Shown piece by piece: positions 31,901-43,900 of a stretch of 64,000 bases of DNA (positions are counted from its first letter, which is position 1; every line of letters begins with the position of its first letter). The DNA is from Choristoneura fumiferana. Lineage: Eukaryota > Arthropoda > Insecta > Lepidoptera > Tortricidae. A model generated the notes under the pieces. The model did not search any database. It had not been told where the DNA came from and was given only the letters and a program-made list of their open reading frames with translations. The stretch lies in assembly GCF_025370935.1 (NCBI RefSeq), contig NC_133472.1, forward strand, positions 19,871,740-19,935,739, given 5' to 3'. The position numbers were made by a program, and so were the translations under genes.

Positions 31901-34900
31901 ACCGACTTCAATAACTATTCCTAAGTGTCACTTATTCGGATCAATCGTCATTAAATATTGTTTTTTGATGAATATGGTATGTACTTAGGCCACACTGAAA
32001 GTTTTGCACTCCTGGCCACTCGGAAACATTTGAATTTAGAACTGTCATTTAAAAAATTATAGCTCATTGTTTATGGAATTAAATAATAGTCGGCGGGAAA
32101 ATTATCGTAATTTTTTTCTGACGTTTTAAAGTGACAAATTTGCACTAAGTAAAAATGGAATTGACGCGAAAAGACTTTAGTGCAATGATTTTTAACGATT
32201 TTAAAAGTTCTCTTTCTGCGCAAGAATGTAGTGCGCGCCTTCAAAATGCTTTTGGGCTTGAAGCACCACATTTGAGCACTGTGAGACAATAGTATTCAGA
32301 ATTTGAGAGAGGCCGGGTTTCTCTCCATGACGATTCTCGTGAAGGTCGGCCGTCTAACGCGGTTACTGAAGAAAACGTGGCTGCTGTCAGGCGACTGATA
32401 GAAGAAAACCGACTGTCACCTATGACGAAATTCGTGGACAATGTTAGGAATTGGTATGAGCCAAATACAAAAGATTTTGCATGAATATTTAAAACTCAGG
32501 AAGCTCTGTTGTCGACGGATTCCCCATGAACTGACATCAACTCAGAAACAGGCCCGTGTCATTTGGTGCCAAGAAATGTTGCGGAAGTATAACGACGGGC
32601 GTTCAAATGCTGTATATAATATAGTAACAGGAGACGAAACATGGATATATTGCAGGCCGGAAAAAAACAGCAATCATGTGAATGGGTCTTTGAAGGTGAC
32701 CGCAGGCCGACAAAAGTGCATCAAGCAAAAAGCGTTGGTAAACAGATGATCGCATTTTTTTTTCTAAAACAGGTCTTATTTCTAGTGTGCCTTTAGGTAG
32801 TCAAAGAATGGTTAATGCCGAGTGGTACACAACCATTTGTCTGCCCAATGTCTTTGGAAAGGTTCGCGAGAGACGACCAAGAAGCCGCATCCTCTTGCAT
32901 CATGACAATGCGTCTCCTCACACCGCGAAAAAGACGAAGGTATTTTTGGATACGGAAAAGGTAGAGATTGTGACTCACCCTGCTTATAGTCCAGACCTAG
33001 CACCCTGCGATTTTTACTTTTTCCCCAAAATCAAGGATTTGATGAGAGGTTTTATTCTTAAGACCCCCGAAGAAGCAGTGAGGACGTTCAACCAACATGT
33101 TGAAAACATGGACTCAAATGACTGGGCCTTATGCATCGAAAAATAGTTTGAGCGAATGAATAAATGCGTAAAATGTAATGGGGAATATTTTGAGAAGCAT
33201 TAAATGTATAATTATAGTTATGAATTATTTTATTTACATGTTACGCAAAACTTTCAGTGTGGCTCTCGTATGATTAGCAGATGTTCCGCCTGCTGCCGAC
33301 TTCTGGCCGGAGGATGTGGTGTTCCGTCGTTTTATGGTAGTGACGAAGACGACTTTCAAAAATCCCTAATTATGTATTTTTGTATTTTTTGTATGTTGAA
33401 TTGAATTTTACAGCGCATTGGTTTTTTACTGTAATGCTATAATTTTTTACACAAACAAATAAATGATGAAGAGATGATGACGAAAGAGAACAGTTAAATG
33501 GAAAATAAAATAGAATGGTATCTCTTTCATTAATTTAAATATCGTATACATAGATTATTAAGATTGAACAATAGGAACATGCTCTTTATTACGCTACTCA
33601 CAAAGTCTGGTATGGATAAGGATTCTTCCTTAATATTATCTGAAATAAAAAGTATTTAGTATTTTTTTATTGCTTTTAAATCGAAACAGCAGAACCACAC
33701 GAGGTAAGATCATCTGTAAAAATTAGGTAGGGTTGATGGTGTTGTTTTTAAAACTAGATAGTAATCTATCCCATCTGTTTAATAGTCAGGAACACATGGA
33801 ACCGCAAGCTATGGAATAATATATCCCAATGCAACGTTACCTGAAGAACCTGGTTATCAGCAAGGACCGGAATTCTTCATAGCAAAAATCAAACTGTCAG
33901 AGGGTTTGACCAAAGTGTTTTATCGCCTATCGATAAAAACATATCACTTAATGAGTCATTAACATGACATCGGTAGATGTAGATCGATCATTTTCCACAC
34001 ATAAATGGATCTTCAATAAATTAACAAACCGATTTACTCCGAATAACCAGGAACAAGTGGCCATAGTCCATTCATTTTATAACATGGATACGCACTTAAC
34101 TCAAGACAGTGACGAGGACCTCGAACACTTAATTCCTGTCACCAATAATTGAAGGGATTTAAAATATAATATATACACACACTTTTGAGTAGGTTGTGTA
34201 ACTGGCAATTAAATGCACAAATGTGAAAAAAAATTGGAACCAAATACGAGTATATTACGATTGGTTAACGTATCCAGAAGTCTCGTTTACATCTTAAAGA
34301 TGGGTGGAAATCATTCATCTTCAGAGTCATTGAAAAATAAGATCTCTTTGTTTCCTATACATTTTTTGTTCCGAATTTCGATGGTCAGAAATTGATATCC
34401 ATATAATTTATAAACATAAGCATCACTAGTCATCATTTTTATTCAGTATATTGCTTATTAGCTCTAATATTAATGGCATATACTATTAAATTCTATAATC
34501 ACAAAAGTCATACATTTTTAACTATAACGTTCAATGATATAACGATAATTATTCAGAAATAGTTTAAGCCATATATTTCACCGTAGTAATGGTTTAATGC
34601 GTAAAGTGTCTAGGACTGAGAAACCAAATCCATAATATTGATAGGCATAATATGGATAGTTTTAGTGCTAGTTCTAGTCTTAGTTTTAGGTGGTACTTAT
34701 GGAGCTAAAATAAACCTTTCTTTCTTTCTTTCTTTCTTGTAATATAGATAATTACTCAGAAACATTTCCAGGCATACATTTAAATTTGAAAGTGCTAATT
34801 CATTTAATTACGACTTTAGATAATATGACTAATAGAAATTATGTTGAAAACAATCTGATTTGCGCGAGCGAGCGAAGCGAGCGAGCAAGACGGTTCGGAG

Positions 34901-37900
34901 CAGAAGCGACTCGGATAGGTTAGGTTTAGAAGGCTAAGGCGGGAGCGAAGCGGAGCGTAGCTTCCGCCTTAGCCTTCGATGTTAGGTATTTTTTTTATAG
35001 CAGCCCGGATAATATTGCTTCACAAATGATTTTTCATCTTCAATGTTCCTATAAAAATTGTTTATTATGAACTTTGATTATTGTGCATACAACTAAAGTA
35101 AGTATTGTACATACTTGTCTTCGTAGTCCTGTGATATCGTGGTGTAAGTAGGTAATGCTCGCAAGATAATTTATAAGGAGTATTATGCAAACTTAATCAT
35201 TTAATCGTTATTCGTTTAATCAAAAAAATAGTTAGACGACTCTCTGAAATCTCTGTGAAATTTTCCACCGAAACTCTGAACACTATTAATGACACATCGT
35301 CAAAGTAATAAAATCAGGCTTTTGGATATACAATGTATGTAAGCATAATGGTAAGGAATAAAACAGAAAATATTTTTACAGTTTTAATATGGCACACTGA
35401 AAAGTTAAACAAGTATACTATCTAAGAGTAAACTAACCTTCATTCAAAGTAACAGAGTCGAAATCTGTATCTGTACTAATTATGTTTTCTGGATCTTCTC
35501 TGTAGTAAAAGAAAATTGACATTATTTTCTCCACATTGTCACCTTTTACATTGGTCCTGTTTTCATTGTAGATCCATTTATTACGATGAAAAAGAGCGTT
35601 CCACTTCAGTTCAAGTAACAGGACCATATTTGTAAAACTCGATAACGCTATTTTGACTGTAATCACTTTTAACAATAAAATCGGCATAGTTGCGTATTAA
35701 GTCATAGTCCGGAATTCTATCTAGTATTTTTTCAAGTTTTAATTGCACTGTATGAGATCCACACCAATTTAGGACCGACGGGACTCTAATTTTTCTGTTA
35801 ATAAATATAGCCTATGGCCGCTAACCTTGCTAAATTTTAACTGGTCGAGTCTGATGTTTGTGAGTGTGGCTTGGGCATTGCAGACACTAATCATATATTT
35901 CTCTCATGTCCTCTCCATGACAACTCCTTCCTTTACGAACAGCTTATATCCTACAAAGTCCCATTACCTACGTTAATCTCTGTGCTTTTAGCCTCTAATA
36001 ATAATAATAATTATTATTATTATTTCAGATTAACACAACTTTCAGATTGACTAACTATATATATAACTTATTGAACATATTTATAAATAATAATGATATT
36101 AAAATTTAAATATGTATTCCTCATCCCACTAAATTTAATTCATTATGTGTACCAATGTAAAACATCTTTATTTCTTTCCCTTTAATCCCATGTAACAATT
36201 TTCGCCAGTTGAATTCCGTATTCCGTATTCGAAAAACCCGTATTTTCTATTGATTTCGTTTCCTTACTTTTACGTGTCTGTGTCGGATGTGCAAACCGCG
36301 CGAGCCCGAAAAAAAAAATAGCCTATGGCACTTTGGAATAATTAAGCATTCTAATAGTGAAAGAATTTTTAAAATCGGTCCAGTCGTTTTTGAGTTAATT
36401 CTTAACAAACATCCAAAGTTTTCCTCTTTATAATATTAGTATAGATAAACCTTTCGTGCCAATGCGAAAATCGCATTAAAAACCGTTTCGTAGTTTAATA
36501 CATCTAAGCGTTACTTACAGGAAGACGGCAGAGGGCAACTTTACTTTACACTTTGTAAAGAAAGTAAAAAATAAAATAAGGATATAAAAGACTTATCTAC
36601 TCACTTAATATATGCATGTATGTATATAAACTCTTTATTGCACAAAAGAAAAGAAACAAAATACATTTGAAAAACTTTGAGATACATGTAACAAAGGCGG
36701 ACTAAAACGCCAATAAATTTATACTTATATATTTATACTTAAAGCCAATAAATTATTTCGAATGGTTTGAATCTTTTATAATTTTAGTTACTGAGTATTT
36801 TTGCTCTTCAGTGTTCTTATGAATAATCTAAATCCCTGAATGGAAATAGAAATATCTATAAAGGTATTAACAGAATTCAAATGCCTGGTCTGTCTGAATA
36901 ACGACAGGAAACAGGAAATCGAACTTCCTATTCAAAATCATTTTAGGATTCACAGCAGCAGCTCTTCGTAAATATGTACCTAGTTATCATAAAGGTCCAA
37001 GTATGTATATAAATAATTTATAATAAGATAAGAAATAGCTAAAGCGGTTTTTTTTACACTAATCGACTGGGCGTTGGCATGGCAGAGTCCAAATTATTGG
37101 AGGTATGTTTTTTGAGGGTCACAGAGGTGCACCATAAGAAGGCATTTTTCGAAAATCCCATGGAATAGGGAATAAAAGCGTTTTTTAGACATTAGCTGAC
37201 TAGATGTTATAGAATAGAGACTATTTTCATATTTGGCGTATGACTAGTGACATTTTCTCAAGGATTGGTTTAAAGTAAGTAAGTATAAAAATGATTACTA
37301 ATCTATATATAAAAGAAGAAACTGACTGACTGACTGACTGACCCCTCCGGTCGACTTGGGCCACTTCCAAACTTGTCCACTTCCCAACCTGTCTCTTTCT
37401 TAACATGTTCACTTCCAAACTTAACTATTTCCTAACTAGTCCATGTGTTCATACATTGCAAAAAAAATAATAAATCAACAAAACCATTCCTCATATTATT
37501 ATTACGGCGACGGAACCTTTAAATCAGCCCTAAAAAAACCATTTTATCAGCTGTATATTATACATGTGGACTATTACTCAACAGCGACAAAAACAGCGTA
37601 CAAATATTTCCCGTCATATTTGCCTTGTTACCAAACAAGACTGAACGCACCTATTAACGCTTGTTCCGGCTAATTAAAGACCATTTGGGCGTTGACATGA
37701 AAAAATATAAATGTGACTACGAAAAGCCACCGATGAATGCAGTACATAGCGCTTTCCGGATGCTGAATTATCTGGGTGCTACTACCATTTTAATAACGTC
37801 ATATGGAAGAAGGTAGAATTTTATAACCTGAATTGTTCAAAAGAAGAAGGTTCAAGGCAAGACAATCGCTCGACTTTGTTACCACTTCGCTTTACTTCCT

Positions 37901-40900
37901 GCTGCGTTAATGAGAGAAGCTTGGCAAGCTATAGGCAATTTGGTTCCCAACTCTGTGGAGTGGCAAAATTTTAAAGATCAATATTTCACTCGGGAATGGT
38001 TTAAAAAGGTTCCTCAAACACTGCGCTGTGCCGAAAATAGTCACAGAACAACGAACTCTGCTGAAGTCTATCATCGTCGCCTCAACGCAAAATTGCCTCG
38101 TAATGCAAATACTTACATTTTTGTTTTCAATTTGTTGCAAAAAGAGGCTCGTCATTATGATCTCAAAATCAAGACGAGTAAAAATATGAAAAAGGGGGAC
38201 GTGTATTTTGACGAGCAATATGAGAAACTGCTAATAAAATCAAATAACAAAAGTAATTCTACTGTAACTTTTCTAAATAAGATTGTTTATTTGTCATTTT
38301 TTGTGTTAATTTTCAACTATAGCGATAAGCCTATTTTATGACTAGAAGAAATGTTATTTTTAAAAAGTGATTCTGTTTTATGTTATGCGCGGAGTACGGA
38401 CGTTGACTCACTGAAAGTAGGATGACATGTTCGTGCGTTTCCTTTATAATATGAATGAAAAACAATATGCACTACCTACATCTGTTCCTTAGCTTATACA
38501 GAGCTGACTATCAAGGAAAAGGACGTTGTAAGAGTGGACAAATTGGGAAGTTGGCGATTCTGTAAATTGACATGTTAGGAAAATACGAATAGGGAAATGA
38601 CTGTTTAGGAAGTAGTCAACTTCGGAATCTATAAAGTGACAACTTAGGAAAAGGACGATGTTGGAGTAGACGAATTAGGAAGTGGACAAGTTTGGAAAGA
38701 TACAAATTAGGAAGTGGCCAAAGTCGACCGGAGAGTGACTGACTGACTTATAGATCAATGCACAGCCCAAACCGCTAGACCTAGAAACATGAAATTTGGA
38801 ATATATGTTCCTTCATAGGTGTAGACGCGCAGTAAGAAAGGATTTTTCGAAATTTCCACGGGATAGGGAATAAATGGGATTTATATTTTCACTTCAAAAT
38901 GGCCCTATTTCCGTAACTATAATTATTAGAAACTTGAAATTTGGCACCTTAATTTGGCAGTGTAGTACAGTATATTTGACAACATTTAAGGCTTGCTCTT
39001 TGTTTTTTTTTTTTGACAAATTAAGGGTTACCCTATTTAGCAAATTTAGCATGCATGTAGGTAATACTAACAGCTAAAAACAATTTTCAGAATTTATCTG
39101 TATTCCCTAATAAATGGGATTTATATTTTTGCTTCAAAGTGGCTCTTACTACATGATTATAAATATTAGAGACTTCAAATTTGGTATGCAAGTAGATAAT
39201 ACTAACAGGTAAAAACTATTTCAAGATTTTCTGAAAATCCCACGGGATAAAACGAATAAATGGGATTTTATATACCAACTGAATCAGAAAACGCACAAGC
39301 TAAACTGATGTAAATCTGGTAACAATTCAATTTCTTGCATAAACGTATAATAAGGTCGCGGGTAAGCAAACGAATTGTTTTAGTTCATTGATATAGAGCT
39401 ATACAAAGTAAAGCCTGAATCTATAAATGATTTACGTTCAGCTTTGATGTACACGTCATTTTTGAGAGACATTTTGATATACACATCACTTAAAATATAC
39501 ATATAGCTAAAAATATGAAAATAAAGTTTTCAAAAACAAGCTAGAACTTAAAAACGCTCTAAAAAACGAAAATAAACATTAAATACCTACGCCAAACCAA
39601 TCTACTCATTATGTAACACAATTTATTTATAATTCTATACCTAACCCCACATGAACAGTAGGTACCATGACTGGTTGACTAACAGACAACGCATAGCCAA
39701 AACTACTTGTGCAAGAGACTTGAAATTGGCGTAGATAGACCAGGAAATAATGGAAAGTAATACAGAGGTGCACTAGGGAAAGATTTTTAGAAAATTTGTT
39801 TCTTTGTTTGTTGGGGGTAATCTATGAAACTACTGAGCTGATTTAAATAATTCTATTACCAATAGAAAGCTACAATATCCCTGATTGACAGACTTTTTTT
39901 TAAATGCAAAGTTTCCGCAGATTAAAAATAAGTGAATTCAATTTTGGGGCAGATTCCAAAATTCTTTCAATAATAAATAGAAAGCTACAATGATTGTGTC
40001 TCTCGTCCACAATTATGAATATTTAAATAGATCACAACAGTAATTCATGTCCCGCGGGGACTTTACAATTTCTCGGGATATAATCCTATATCGTGTGTGA
40101 AGTCGCGGGCAAAAGAAACGCGTAGTACTTTAACGTCTTTAACGTTTCAGCGAAACAGAGTTTCAAAGTTGGTACGAATTATGATTAATTACTTATGTGC
40201 ACCATCTGTCTAAAACAACGTCTTACTGTATTTGTATTTCCATTTAATCCTCCGAAAAATCAATCAAAACACGAAAAAAGGACCACAGAAAGTAAATGTA
40301 GGTTACCCCAAATTTAAAAGCCGCGGGCAAAAGCTAGTTAATCATAAAATTATTTTTGCGTTAACGGCTATCTTCTATCGAACGAAATGTACTGTACGGC
40401 TCGTAACAGCAGGTATTTTAAATTAATAAAACTCCTTTGTAGCGGTAGTCTGATGCAAATAAAATACTGCGATGATAGATATTAGGTAATAAAATATATT
40501 AACACTTACTATCACGGGGTACCTGTAACAACAATGAAATTATATTTGATAATTATTTTCTCGAACGAAGGATTGGAACATGTAGATTTTTTTGCAACAA
40601 CAAGGCGTACTTGTTTTGATTAAAAATGTAGCTTTTAATTACTTTTGAACTCATATTTAAAATTTAGCACAATTTTTAAGAATGGTTTTTTCACAGGCCT
40701 CATTGTAATCTACTCAGAGGCAGTAGAGCGATGTCACAGAAAATGGCGGAAGGATGAGGTAAAGGCAGAGCTGGAAGCAAATATTACCCCTCTATGTCTT
40801 CCTTTTTCAATATTACTTGATTATTTACAGCAATTTATCAAGCCTTCAACTAAGAATATGAAAGAGTGTTTCAAATTGTTAACACGTGACACCATGTCGT

Positions 40901-43900
40901 ACTCCATGAGAATTGCGCAATGATTTTTTACAGGTTTAAGGAGTGGCCACACAGCTGTTTAAAAAACGGCGACGGTACGGAATCGCAGTGACGCATCGTA
41001 TGCGCACCAGTGTTATCGCATGCTCTCCACACCGCTGCGTAAAAATACGGAATCGCAGTGACGTGCCGTAAACATCAGGACTTTACCGAACAAAACTCGT
41101 GACGTTTACGGCACGTCACTGCGATACCGCACCGTTTGCATATTTTAAGCAGCGGTGTGGATAGCATGCAAAAAACGGTGCGCATACGATGCGTCACTGC
41201 GATTCCGTACCGTCACCGTTTTTTAATCAGCGGTATGGCCGCTCCTTAACTAGTTAAAGTCTGCGACTCCGGCTGCCAAGAATTCGTTTCATCTATCAGT
41301 ATCCCGCGGGAACTTTGCAATTTTCCGGTTCGCAATCTATCCAGTGTCCCTCCCAGGGCCTCTATCAGTCTCCATAACTTTCATCTGAATCGGTTCAGCG
41401 GCTTAAGCGTGAAGAAATAACAGACAGACAGATAGACTAACAGAATTACTTTATTTATTAAGGATAGATTAACTCACTTACCGTCTGTATCTAGGTTTGT
41501 AGGCCTTTTGAATTTTTCTTAAGAGGTCTTCCTGTTGTACACACAAAAGAAAAAGACTAAGTGAGTTACTTGATTTTGGATCGCTTTTGATCGAGTTACC
41601 TAAAATAGAAAATATACCTTATGAGGAAGTTGACAAGGAAGCTCTTTGCTTTATCGAGAGTTACCTATGAAGCAGTAAGCCTGAAAAGCAAAATTTACTT
41701 AAACGGTTAATAAGTATGAATTATGTTAAGGTATCTCGATCAAAATGGTATTAGATAGTTTTATTGGAAATAGTTAAAATACACACAGGCTCTCAGTGTG
41801 TATTATGTCGTTGTCTTGGTGTAGTCACTCATTCATTGCACAAAACAAACATAATCATAACAATATCTGAAAATAAAATAAAAGTGCTCAAAATCATATC
41901 ACGCTTGATATTAAACGACGGCATGAAAATTTCTGACTCAGCTCTAGAATTATATCAAACAATGTTATTATAACAGGACCTACTTACCTGTATTTCACAA
42001 ACGAAACATCACTAAGATTGTAAATGATTAACTTACCCAAACGTTATTGCTTCTTCTGAAACCTGAGTATAGAACGCGATCTCTCGTTTTGCCGTATCTG
42101 AAATGTTAATTCCATTATCTATAAGTTTAATTGGCTTATAAGCCTTCAACTATTTTACCCACACTGGGCGTCTCCTGCGTTGCCAAAATTGTCTCTGGCG
42201 TTACCAAAAAATCGTACTTCCAACAAGACATTTCACGGTTTGGTAGGTTGAACTTACGTAGGGTGGCATGTATTCATGTACACCATCTATTAAATTACAG
42301 AAAAAACATGTTTACTTACAAAAATCTGCAATTGTTTGAAAAATGTCGCGGACAGATCAGCGTGGGTAAAAAAGTTGATTGGCCCTATACTAGTACATAT
42401 ATCATCTTATTCTAGCTCTTAGCTCAAAAATAATCTAATCTCTCTAATTTAGTGTTTTAGAATCATTACAAAAATGAAAGCTACTTTACATAATTACGGT
42501 AATTACCTTGCTATATAAATACTTAATCTGAATTGCATGAACAATTGTAATTATATTAAAGTTGATATATCGTCACTACTTAATATAATCTCATATCTAA
42601 AATCAAAATGTCAATAAAATTGAACATTAATATGTTCATAAAGTTCAATCGGAAAAATTATCTATTTTGAGATACGAGTTTTTTTTTAAGTATTGACGAT
42701 ACATTCCCGAAAAAGTTAAACTTAGTGAAAAAGTGGTAAACACGACTATATAGTTTGTAATGCACCTTCTAGATGTTGCCGTGACTTTGTCTGCAAATAT
42801 TTCTCTTACCGGGATTGGATGGGATTTATACAATTTGTCGCCATATAAAATAGCCAATTAATAAATTATTCGTGTACCAAATTTCATCAATTTCTTAGCG
42901 ATTTTGCGTGGGCTAGTAACAAACATTAAAACTTTCACTAATATCAAACTTAAATTAAAGCCAAGTTACGTTATGCCAAGGTTATTCAAATTCCCATATA
43001 CGAGGCTGCCCGAAACGTCCTTGTGAGGGTACTTGGCAGCAGACTCCAGCGTGTCTGAAGAAGGCTTGATGAGCGAGTGACCCGGAGGTGTAGGCTCATC
43101 TCTTGGGACAACTTCAATGTCATCGTCGATGTCATTCGGCTCAGTCACGGTAGAAATGTCTTCTTCTTGATTGTCAAGCTGTCTAAGAACCCCCTGAGAC
43201 TTATCCGAAAGTTTTCGCTGTAAAATATTTTAAATGGCAGTGGAATTATCTGGATAGGCATAGCGACACGTTTGTTAAAATTTGTATGAAAGTTTTCCGT
43301 TGCGATATTAAAATTATCCATACAATTTCGTGTCACAGCGGAACTTTATCCGCTCAGTCGTTTTTTATGGTTAATTGCAATTTAATGTAGACCAACTTTT
43401 GTGTCCTAATCTGTGTGTGCTGTGTTAATGGCTCCTTGGTTTTTCCACACACGATGCACTTTAAATACTCGTAATTAATGGAATTGGAAAACTCAAAGTA
43501 TTTATACATAAATATTTCCACTTTTACCACACATTTTTCTCATATACGTTAAAAAGAATTGCGTATAAATATTTATTTTTCAAAATGAGGAAACATTCAC
43601 ATGTTAATGCACGTGAATTTACAGGATTATGCTGTTAATAAATATGGCCAAACTGTATGAACTAACCAAACCGACGAATGATGCATAAGTTATGTACTTA
43701 ATATTTACCTGTATTGATTCAAGTAGTTTTCTTAGTTGCGCTATATCTCTTGAGTAAACAGACATCCAATTCTGAAATAAAACGACAAATGGATATAACA
43801 GGTGAGGACCTAATATTTAGTACGATCTGTTTTGGTTACTGGAGTTAATGCCAGGCATACGACCGTCGACCACACGTCACGTCATGCTATTGACAGCAGA

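Noticed and set aside
40645..40923. 92-codon plus-strand frame starting near an acceptor-like 'tttttcacag'
   Set aside because: It is antisense to gene A, has no recognisable domain and no donor partner; it is probably intronic chance.
42131..42415. 94-codon plus-strand frame
   Set aside because: No domain, no splice context, and it lies in the gene A intron between exons 3 and 4.
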